64,000 nt of DNA, taken from assembly GCA_028692275.1 (NCBI GenBank), contig JAQUXR010000010.1, positions 15,451 to 79,450 of the forward strand. The letters run 5' to 3'. This stretch comes from Frisingicoccus sp009929615 (GTDB lineage Bacteria > Bacillota > Clostridia > Lachnospirales > Lachnospiraceae). The position numbers and the translations under genes are program-made. Position 1 is the stretch's first letter; every line of letters begins with the position of its first letter. Of this stretch, positions 50,217 to 56,605 are shown piece after piece. A model generated the notes under the pieces. That model saw nothing but the letters and a program-made list of their open reading frames with translations. It was not told the DNA's origin and did not search any database.

Positions 50217-51581
50217 TTATGCCAGATACGATTTATGATTATTTAAAATACCCCGTTCATCCAATGCGTATTTAATACGTCGCATGGTCTCAAGAAGTAA
50301 ATCTGATGTTTCCTCTAAGTAATAAGGCCGTTTACTAAGTCCAATGCCATGTTCCCCTGAGGTCAAACCTCCCAGCGCATAGGCCTTTCCATAAAGAGCT
50401 GTCATATTTTCATGCAGCTCCTTTTCCCACTGAGCATCATCCCGGTCACCACGCACAACACACAAATGCACATTTCCATCGCCTGCATGACCAAAGCGGA
50501 TAAGCTGCATACCACTTCGTTCCTCCTGTTCACCCACAAAACGTATAAAAGCTTCAACCTGGCTGATAGGGACTACCAAATCCACCGGTTCCTGTTCAGA
50601 AACAGCTTCCACCGCCTTAACCAAGGCACCTCTTGTTTTCCAGATAGCTGCTGCCTTTTCCGGGTCATCCAGCACGACAAAATCAATCGCACCCTTTCCC
50701 AATGCCAGTTTTCTGGCCTTTTTAATATGGAGTGCAACTTCCTCCTCTTCGCCATCGAAGGTCAGGAGCATATATGCCCCTGCCTCAGGATGTGGGAACG
50801 ATACCCCTGTAAAATCTTCTCCCAGCCTGGCAACACCCCGTTCAATAAATTCAACAGCTGTCGGTGCTGCATTTCCTTTAAGCAACGCAAGAACGCTGGT
50901 TGTTCCCGTCTGAATATCCGGGTAAGGTACTAAAACACTTAATGAATATTCAGGCTTAGGTATCAATTTTAAAATACATTTTGTAATAACGGCTAATGTC
51001 CCTTCAGAACCAATAATCAGATTCTTTAAAGAAAGGCCACTGGCATCTTTAATATTTTTACTTCCTGCACGAATCACATCCCCATTGGCCAGAACCAGTT
51101 CCAGCCCACGGACATAATCCCGTGTCACTCCATATTTAACAGCCCTCATGCCACCGGCATTGGTGCTTATATTTCCCGCAATAGTCGATTTCTTTTCACC
51201 CGGGTCCGGTGGATAAAACAGCCCCTTTTCCTCGACATAACTCTGGAAGTCCTCCAATAAAACTCCCGGCTCCACTGTTGCTGTCATCGTATCTTCATCC
51301 ACCTCAAGTATATGATTCATCAATGAAAGGTCCAGAACAATTCCTCCCCGCACAGGTACTGTGGAACCAACCAGATTGGTTCCCGCTCCCCTTGGTGTCA
51401 CAGGAATCTGATTTTCCCAGGCATATTTCATCAGGCCACTGACTTCTTCTGTGGATATCGGAAATACGATAGTATCCGCACATCCCTTTAATCGTCCAAG
51501 CACGTCACTCTGATACTTTTCATCAATGTTTTCTTCAACAATCCGCTTTTCATCTTTTATAATATCTCTAATTACTGTCAT
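50217..51581 (-). CDS. GlcD-like FAD-linked 2-hydroxyacid oxidoreductase
   Basis: A 454-aa protein of the vanillyl-alcohol-oxidase flavin fold. The N-terminal FAD domain contains PVTPRGAGTNLVGSTVPVRGG (about 57-77) and a second stretch with ISTNAGGMRAVKYGVTRDYV. The C-terminal substrate domain carries LIRFGHAGDGNVHLCV (about 360) and GGLTSGEHGIGLSKRPYY. The family oxidises D-lactate, glycolate and related 2-hydroxyacids. It starts six bases after the metQ stop and is followed by the YbdL-like aminotransferase, so a 2-hydroxy analogue of methionine is a reasonable substrate. That substrate is inference; D-lactate or glycolate remain possible. Confidence 0.85.
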   Translation of the reverse strand: MTVIRDIIKDEKRIVEENIDEKYQSDVLGRLKGCADTIVFPISTEEVSGLMKYAWENQIPVTPRGAGTNLVGSTVPVRGGIVLDLSLMNHILEVDEDTMTATVEPGVLLEDFQSYVEEKGLFYPPDPGEKKSTIAGNISTNAGGMRAVKYGVTRDYVRGLELVLANGDVIRAGSKNIKDASGLSLKNLIIGSEGTLAVITKCILKLIPKPEYSLSVLVPYPDIQTGTTSVLALLKGNAAPTAVEFIERGVARLGEDFTGVSFPHPEAGAYMLLTFDGEEEEVALHIKKARKLALGKGAIDFVVLDDPEKAAAIWKTRGALVKAVEAVSEQEPVDLVVPISQVEAFIRFVGEQEERSGMQLIRFGHAGDGNVHLCVVRGDRDDAQWEKELHENMTALYGKAYALGGLTSGEHGIGLSKRPYYLEETSDLLLETMRRIKYALDERGILNNHKSYLA

Positions 51582-51587
51582 TGTTTA

Positions 51588-52424
51588 TCACTCCCATGCT
51601 GGTACGAAAAAGCCTTTAAATTTGTCCTTAAATATTTCTTTTGTCTGTTCGGACTGGAAAGCCTGAACAATCTTTTTATAAACCTCATTATCCTTATCTT
51701 CTGTACGCACTGCAATCAGGCAGAAATAACTATCGTCTGCATATTCCTTTTCAAAATAAATCCCGTCCTCCTGTGGGTCAAGGCCGCAATCCAATGCATA
51801 ATTCCCATTGATAACAGCTGCTGTTACATCTGGAAGCATTGCATAAATATTTGAAGCATCGGCTTCGACAAATTCCACATTGACATTATAGGTTTCAATA
51901 TCCGTAATTTCCGGATTAGCCCCGGCATCGGCTTTTAATGTAATGACCCCGGTATCGGCTAAAAGCTTCAAAGCACGTCCTCCATTGGAGGCATCCCCGG
52001 GAATCGCTATTTTGTCCCCATCTTTTAACTCTGAAACATCAGATATTTTATCTGAATACAAATTCATGGCAATAATAAAGGTATCCCCAATGGCCGTAAT
52101 ATCATAACCCTTATTGGCAACTTCATTGTCAAAATAGGCATGGTGCTGAAATGCATTCATATCAATTTCTCCACTGTTTAATGCTTCATTTGGCAATGAA
52201 AAATCAGAGAACTGTACGAGTTCCAGATTAATGCCTTCCTTTGCCAGTTCTTCACCAATCGGATTCCATATATCTTCATAAATCGTTCCTGTTAATCCAA
52301 TTTTTACGGTAACATTTCCTTCAGCTTCTGCTGTTTCTGTTTTCTTTTCTGCTGACCCACAGGCTGTCAGACTAAATGCTAATACAATACTTAAAATTGC
52401 TGCTATCCATCGATTCTTTTTCAT
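51588..52424 (-). CDS. metQ: Methionine ABC transporter substrate-binding lipoprotein
   Basis: Captures methionine (or an analogue) outside the membrane for MetNI. The 278-aa NlpA/MetQ-family chain has a lipoprotein signal peptide (lysine n-region, hydrophobic core, lipobox LTAC with Cys22). The family phrase NEALNSGEIDMNAFQHHAYFDN is near residue 112. ATG 52424 follows AGGAGG at the right spacing, and the long open extension to 52526 overlaps metI and is rejected. Third gene of the met operon. Confidence 0.93.
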   Translation of the reverse strand: MKKNRWIAAILSIVLAFSLTACGSAEKKTETAEAEGNVTVKIGLTGTIYEDIWNPIGEELAKEGINLELVQFSDFSLPNEALNSGEIDMNAFQHHAYFDNEVANKGYDITAIGDTFIIAMNLYSDKISDVSELKDGDKIAIPGDASNGGRALKLLADTGVITLKADAGANPEITDIETYNVNVEFVEADASNIYAMLPDVTAAVINGNYALDCGLDPQEDGIYFEKEYADDSYFCLIAVRTEDKDNEVYKKIVQAFQSEQTKEIFKDKFKGFFVPAWE

Positions 52425-52443
52425 TTTTATATCCTCCTGATAA

Positions 52444-53124
52444 TTAATGCTGATTTTTCTTTTCAATAACCGTTCCCGCAAACTGAATAAGCGAAACAAA
52501 TAAAACAAGTACAATAACTGTGACATAGGTTACATCCGCCTGGTTTCTGTCATGTCCATAGCGAATAGCAAAATCACCCAAACCTCCTGCTCCTACAGCG
52601 CCTGCCATAGCCGTCAGTCCAAGCAGACTGATAATAGTAATAGTTGTTCCTCTGGCAATTCCCGGAATACTTTCTTTAAAATACACTAAGAAAATAATTT
52701 CCAATGTGGAACATCCCATAGCCCTTGCCGCTTCAATCAGTCCCTTATCCACCTCAGCAAAAGCATTTTCTATCTGACGTGTAAAGAAGGGTGTTGCCCC
52801 AAATACAAGAGGTACAATAGCCCCTGTAACACCAATGGCTGTTCCTGTAAGCAGTCTGCTCAAAGGCATAAGTCCTGCCAGCAGAATGATAAATGGAATA
52901 GAACGGAAAAAGTTAATGCATTTATCCAGTATCTGATATACACCTGGATTTTCCCGAATGCCACCTGGTCTTGTCACCGTAAGAACCACTCCGAAAATCA
53001 GCCCGAAGATAAATACAAAAATGCCAGACCACAAAGTCATAATTAGAGTCTCCTGAATACTTTGCCAAAGTACATCCGGCTTATCAAGCACATTGGGTAT
53101 TATTTTTTCTAACAGTTCCTGCAT
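52444..53124 (-). CDS. metI: Methionine ABC transporter permease
   Basis: A 226-aa membrane subunit with five or so hydrophobic segments and the ABC-coupling EAA loop EAARAMGCSTLEIIFLVYFKESIPG (about residues 130-154), typical of MetI. It forms the channel with MetN. Its ATG has GGAGGTGATTTTAG upstream, located within the metN reading frame, so the two genes overlap by about 40 bases. Confidence 0.93.
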   Translation of the reverse strand: MQELLEKIIPNVLDKPDVLWQSIQETLIMTLWSGIFVFIFGLIFGVVLTVTRPGGIRENPGVYQILDKCINFFRSIPFIILLAGLMPLSRLLTGTAIGVTGAIVPLVFGATPFFTRQIENAFAEVDKGLIEAARAMGCSTLEIIFLVYFKESIPGIARGTTITIISLLGLTAMAGAVGAGGLGDFAIRYGHDRNQADVTYVTVIVLVLFVSLIQFAGTVIEKKNQH

Positions 53125-54151
53125 CTAAAATCACCTCCACACCAATATTCTTTTCTTTTAAAAGTTCTATAGCCTCTTGAATATTCTTTCTTTCTCCACT
53201 GACGATAGCTACCAGCCCGCCAATAGGATTCTCATGAATAAGTTCAATGTTTCCAAAAATAATATTGATATCCAATTCATATTTTCTGGATATATGAGAT
53301 ACTAAAGCTTCCGAAACATCCTGTTTTAAATATCTTAACCGAAGGATGCATTGTCCTTCTTTAAGGGCGGTCATCGGGCTTCCTTCTTCGACCAGTTCAT
53401 AAATACGTGAAAGATTGGACGTACTGTCTACAAAAGCTTTTGTAATTTCTTGTTTTGGTGATGCAAATACCTCGAAAACGCTTCCTTTTTCAACAACCTG
53501 TCCCTTCTCCATAACAGCTACTTCATCACAGATTTCTTTAACCACCTGCATCTCATGGGTAATCATTACAATAGTAATTCCCATTTCCTCATTGACCTTT
53601 TTCAAAAGTTTTAAAATGGATTTCGTTGTCTGAGGGTCTAATGCACTGGTGGATTCATCGCTGAGCAGTACCTGTGGGTCATTGGCAAGGGCCCTTGCAA
53701 TGGCTACCCTCTGCTTTTGTCCGCCGGATAACTGGGATGGGTAGGATTTCTTATATTCCTCCAGCCCTACCAATTTCAAAAGTCCTTCAATCTTTTCTTC
53801 CTTTTCTGCTTTACCCAATTTGCTTCTTCGCAGTGGAAATGCTACATTTTCATAAACCGTCCGGGATTTAAAAAGATTAAACTGTTGAAAAATCATACCT
53901 ATCTTCTTTCTATGTTCCCTGAGTTTATCTTCCGACAGTCCTGTCAGTTCCACACCATCCACATAGACTTTACCTTCTGTGGGACTTTCTAAAAGATTAA
54001 TGCAGCGGACTAAGGTTGATTTTCCTGCACCTGAAAAACCGATGATACCAAAGATTTTTCCCTTTTGGATATTTAAATTTACATTCTCGACGGCTGCTAT
54101 CTGCCTGCCACCTGAATCAAATCGTTTGCTTACATTTTCAAATCGTATCAT
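53084..54151 (-). CDS. metN: Methionine ABC transporter ATPase with NIL regulatory domain
   Basis: A 355-aa ATPase: Walker A GFSGAGKST (about residue 38), signature LSGGQKQR (about 141), Walker B VLLSDEST (Ser-Asp-Glu). The C-terminal 100 residues match the NIL domain that binds methionine and inhibits transport when it is plentiful. ATG 54151 follows AAGAGGGGATTCTACA; an extension to 54175 would run into the repeat region. First structural gene after the Met-rich leader and terminator. Confidence 0.93.
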   Translation of the reverse strand: MIRFENVSKRFDSGGRQIAAVENVNLNIQKGKIFGIIGFSGAGKSTLVRCINLLESPTEGKVYVDGVELTGLSEDKLREHRKKIGMIFQQFNLFKSRTVYENVAFPLRRSKLGKAEKEEKIEGLLKLVGLEEYKKSYPSQLSGGQKQRVAIARALANDPQVLLSDESTSALDPQTTKSILKLLKKVNEEMGITIVMITHEMQVVKEICDEVAVMEKGQVVEKGSVFEVFASPKQEITKAFVDSTSNLSRIYELVEEGSPMTALKEGQCILRLRYLKQDVSEALVSHISRKYELDINIIFGNIELIHENPIGGLVAIVSGERKNIQEAIELLKEKNIGVEVILDAGTVRKNNTQCA

Positions 54152-54177
54152 TGTAGAATCCCCTCTTTTCATCATAC

Positions 54178-54373
54178 TTTTGTGCTGATGTCTTCGACAT
54201 CCCCATCACCTTCTGCCTTTTGTGCTGATGTCTTCGACATCCCCATCACCTTCTGCCTTTTGTGCTGATGTCTTCGACATCCCCATCTCGCAGCATAGCT
54301 GCTCGATGATGGACATTCGCCAAATGGCCTTTCGTGCCAGCACGAGGCCGCTTGGCTCATTGTCAGCACAAAA
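54178..54373 (-). repeat. Second locus of the hairpin repeat family, upstream of metN
   Basis: One full copy (54258-54373) matches the trp-leader repeat with only loop changes (GCAGC-ATA-GCTGC for GCAGC-TTC-GCTGC; CGTGC-CA-GCACG for CGTGC-AA-GCACG) and one extra C. Two partial 40-bp copies (54178 and 54218) repeat only TTTTGTGCTGATG..GACATCCCC plus a linker. It begins within the U-tract of the leader terminator and has the same orientation to the downstream genes as at trp. Confidence 0.95.
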
Positions 54374-54402
54374 AAAGAACAGGCACAAATCTGCGCCTGT
54401 TC
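54369..54402 (-). terminator. Intrinsic terminator of the met leader
   Basis: GAACAGGC (54395-54402) and GCCTGTTC (54377-54384) arms with a C-rich centre form an extended stem, followed by seven T bases on the minus strand. It stands 14 bases after the stop of the leader ORF and before metN. The 5' arm is complementary to GTCTGTTC inside the leader ORF (54458-54465). Confidence 0.92.
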
Positions 54403-54408
54403 CTAAAT

Positions 54409-54439
54409 GACTTCCATCACATTCGATTCGGTGGAAGTC
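54409..54439 (-). promoter_or_regulatory. Leader hairpin over the end of the Met-rich ORF
   Basis: GACTTCCA (54432-54439) pairs with TGGAAGTC (54409-54416) around a 15-base loop containing the last codons and stop of the leader ORF. It would be disrupted by a ribosome at the stop codon and could nest within the antiterminator helix. Confidence 0.65.
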
Positions 54440-54533
54440 CGGATTTTTGGCGCACTTGAACAGACATGTTACAGCACATGCCCATGGTATACATCATCTG
54501 GTTCATTTTAGAAATTCTAATTTCTGCTTTCAT
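54417..54533 (-). CDS. Methionine-rich leader peptide (attenuator ORF)
   Basis: 38 codons. Eight of them are Met (1, 10, 13, 14, 17, 19, 23 and 38) in the stretch MNQMMYTMGMCCNM, with Cys-Cys at 20-21. The ATG has AGGAGC seven bases upstream and lies 40-odd bases after a strong promoter. The ORF is followed by a hairpin and an intrinsic terminator, then the metNIQ operon. This is the layout of a translation-dependent attenuator: ribosome slowing on Met codons would expose GTCTGTTC (in codons 23-26) to pair with the terminator arm. No such leader for Met is known to me; the peptide itself may have no other role. Confidence 0.75.
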   Translation of the reverse strand: MKAEIRISKMNQMMYTMGMCCNMSVQVRQKSGLPPNRM

Positions 54534-54572
54534 ATGTCTGCTCCTTTCTCATACATTTCTTAACATGTTTAC

Positions 54573-54602
54573 ATTATATCAAGGTTAAGAAAAAGGTGTT
54601 AA
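54573..54602 (-). promoter_or_regulatory. Promoter of the met leader and metNIQ operon
   Basis: TTAACA (54597-54602), an 18-base spacer and TATAAT (54573-54578) on the minus strand. It lies about 35 bases before the leader ORF start, leaving a short 5' leader with a ribosome binding site. Confidence 0.85.
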
Positions 54603-54635
54603 TACCGAGATTCTATACTTCGTTATAACTAATAC

Positions 54636-55541
54636 CTATAGCAGTTCTTGCCGATAGTTTTCCAGTTCCTGAATATAAAGCTGTCCAATCGGACTGATAT
54701 TTGAGCCTTTTCGTTTAATATAGCCAATCCTCATCTTCTCTGTTTCCACCAGTGGAACCGCCCGGTAATCTTCACCGTTTAATTCCTCACAGACGATTCC
54801 TGAACACAATGTATACGCATCCAGTCCTACCATCAGGTTAAGTAAAGTTGCCCGGTCATCCGCACGAATAATCTTTTTATAGTCATAGGTGCTTTTCATC
54901 TCTTCCGCATAGTAAAAGGATTTATTTTTCCCCTGGTCAAAAGCCAGACATGGATAATCTTCCAGCTCTTCCATTGAAATAGCCGACTGGTTTGCCAGCG
55001 GATGCCTGCTCCAGAGATACACAAAGGTTTCGCACTGGAACAATTCTGTAAATTCCAGGCCATTTTCCTTAAAAAGCTTCTGCATCACCTGTTGATTAAA
55101 ATCATTCAGATAAAGAATGCCCAACTCACTTTTAAAATATTTAACATTTTCAATAACCTCATAGGTTTTTGTTTCATGAATGGCAAATTCATACTCATCC
55201 ATCCCTGTTTTCTTTACCATTTCCACAAAGGCCTTCACAGCAAAAGTATAATGCTGGGTCGAAACACTGAACTTTTTCTTTGATGTTTTTCCAATGTAAC
55301 GGTTCTCCAGCAAGCTGTACTGTTCTGCTACCTGACGTGCATATCCAAGGAATTCTTCCCCTTCCGGTGTAATAACAATTCCTCTGTTTGAACGAAGGAA
55401 AATATCCACACCAATTTCTTCTTCCAGGTCTTTTACTGTTGAGGACAGACTTGGCTGGGAAATAAAGAGTTTCTTTGCCGCCACATTCATCGAACCGCTG
55501 TCTGCAATGGTAATCACCTGTCGTAATTGTTGTAATGTCAT
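54636..55541 (-). CDS. LysR-family transcriptional regulator
   Basis: A 301-aa LTTR: N-terminal helix-turn-helix (MTLQQLRQVITIADSGSMNVAAKKLFISQPSLSSTVKDLEEE, residues 1-42), then a two-lobe effector domain. ATG 55541 follows AAGGAGCGGATAAA; the longer form to 55592 overlaps the YccF gene. It lies upstream of the met leader, in the same orientation, with its stop 33 bases before the met promoter. It could sense a sulfur metabolite such as O-acetylserine, as CysB-type LTTRs do, but that is inference. Confidence 0.85.
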   Translation of the reverse strand: MTLQQLRQVITIADSGSMNVAAKKLFISQPSLSSTVKDLEEEIGVDIFLRSNRGIVITPEGEEFLGYARQVAEQYSLLENRYIGKTSKKKFSVSTQHYTFAVKAFVEMVKKTGMDEYEFAIHETKTYEVIENVKYFKSELGILYLNDFNQQVMQKLFKENGLEFTELFQCETFVYLWSRHPLANQSAISMEELEDYPCLAFDQGKNKSFYYAEEMKSTYDYKKIIRADDRATLLNLMVGLDAYTLCSGIVCEELNGEDYRAVPLVETEKMRIGYIKRKGSNISPIGQLYIQELENYRQELL

Positions 55542-55557
55542 TTTATCCGCTCCTTCC

Positions 55558-55917
55558 TCAGACCACACTCGCACCAAACGGCATAAGTGCAAGTTTTGCT
55601 ATTTTAAAATGCTGCATTCCAAAAGGAATACCTATAATCGTTATACATAAAACACATCCCATAAGTGCTGATTCTATAGCCAACGGAATGCCTGAAAAAA
55701 TCATCCATAGAATATTTAAAATAACTGAGCCTGCTCCTCCAACATAAATAACTTCCTTCCCAAAAGGGAAAAAGGCCAAGGCTGCAAACTTGAAACACTG
55801 AGTTCCAATAGGAATCCCAACAATGGTAATGCACCATAAAACCCCTGCCAGACACCAGGTCATCCCACTGATAAACCCACCGAAAATAAACCATAATATA
55901 TTTCCAAGACAACCCAT
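55558..55917 (-). CDS. YccF-domain membrane protein
   Basis: A 119-aa protein with two similar halves, each having a hydrophobic helix and the motif CITIVGIPIGTQCFK/CITIIGIPFGMQHFK followed by ALAFFPFG/ALMPFG. This is the YccF domain repeated. It is an inner-membrane protein of unknown function. Its start is two bases after the 146-aa gene, so the two are coupled. Both lie behind the yybP-ykoY-like riboswitch, which suggests a role in manganese or cation homeostasis (inference). Confidence 0.82.
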   Translation of the reverse strand: MGCLGNILWFIFGGFISGMTWCLAGVLWCITIVGIPIGTQCFKFAALAFFPFGKEVIYVGGAGSVILNILWMIFSGIPLAIESALMGCVLCITIIGIPFGMQHFKIAKLALMPFGASVV

Positions 55918-55919
55918 AA

Positions 55920-56360
55920 TTATCCCTCCCTGCTATTTAATAGATTATATAAGTCATTCAATATCTGTTTCACCTGACGAATTGCTTCATTCAACTGCTC
56001 TCTTGTTTCGGCAATACGGCTCTGCACCAAATAATCTGAAATGATATCATCAAAGAAAAAATCGGCAAAGGTCAGAAATGTGCCTACTTCCAGCTGAAAC
56101 TGACTCGGCAAATGAACATCCTTTAACTCTTTCTGAAAAATCTGAAGCCGGTATCGGGCATCTTCCATATAGCCTGTGGCATCGTTCATTTTTGAATGTT
56201 TGACAAGACTGGCAAAAAAGCCACCACCAATCATATCAACGAATCCCCAATTGCTGGCACTCTTCAACTTTAAAGCTGCATTCTCAAGGCTTTCTAATGC
56301 CTGTTCTCCAGCTGTAACAGCCTGCTGTACTTCCATACGCATTAATTCATTTTCCATCAT
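55920..56360 (-). CDS. Unknown 146-aa cytosolic protein behind a Mn-type riboswitch
   Basis: I do not recognise a family. The chain is highly alpha-helical, with N-terminal MENELMRMEVQQAVTAGEQALESLENAALKLKSAS and C-terminal AETREQLNEAIRQVKQILNDLYN, each able to form coiled-coil. There is a short central segment with DMIGGGFFASLVKH that is Gly-rich and may touch the membrane. ATG 56360 follows AAGGAGGAATT. It is the first gene after the riboswitch and is coupled to the YccF gene. Its control by a metal-type riboswitch is the best clue to its job. Confidence 0.7.
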   Translation of the reverse strand: MMENELMRMEVQQAVTAGEQALESLENAALKLKSASNWGFVDMIGGGFFASLVKHSKMNDATGYMEDARYRLQIFQKELKDVHLPSQFQLEVGTFLTFADFFFDDIISDYLVQSRIAETREQLNEAIRQVKQILNDLYNLLNSREG

Positions 56361-56420
56361 AATTCCTCCTTGTTTTGTGCAAGCTTTATTGCGGCCTCCG
56401 CTTTATTTAAATGCTGATAA

Positions 56421-56567
56421 AAGAAAAGACTTTTATCATGACGTTAGCCACAATAAAAGTCTTGCTGTTTCATTTGATACGGATATCCGAGGCTCTAACA
56501 CCTGAATATCGGTTGACGATCTCAAACCCATCCGTCGCCGGACGTTCAGCTACTCCCTTTAACTGCT
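56421..56567 (-). ncRNA. yybP-ykoY-like (manganese) riboswitch
   Basis: On the minus strand the leader contains TTAAAGGGAGTAGCTG, then ATCGTCAACCG, then CAGCAAGACTTTT. These are the spaced conserved blocks of the yybP-ykoY family (AAAGGGGAGUAG, CGUCAA and the 3' GCAAGAC segment leading into the expression platform). A terminator (arms AGACTTTTAT/ATAAAAGTCT at 56427-56436 and 56453-56462) completes it. In this family Mn2+ stabilises the aptamer and prevents termination. The 146-aa and YccF genes follow. Known targets are usually Mn exporters, so these would be unusual. Confidence 0.8.
56427..56462 (-). terminator. Terminator of the Mn-type riboswitch
   Basis: A perfect 10-bp stem, AGACTTTTAT and ATAAAAGTCT, with a 16-base loop, then TTTTCTTTT on the minus strand. 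It lies about 65 bases before the 146-aa gene and is the likely expression platform. Confidence 0.85.
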
Positions 56568-56576
56568 TATGGGACG

Positions 56577-56605
56577 AATATAACATATTCTGTAAAAAAA
56601 GTCAA
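56577..56605 (-). promoter_or_regulatory. Riboswitch promoter overlapping the end of the AGCS gene
   Basis: TTGACT (56600-56605), 17 bases, TATATT (56577-56582). The -35 shares bases with the stop codon of the upstream symporter (56602-56604), so the gene boundary also serves as promoter. Confidence 0.82.

Noticed and set aside
54206..54410. Short open frames on both strands in the met-leader repeats
   Set aside because: Copies of the same repeat-derived peptides as at the trp locus, without ribosome sites.
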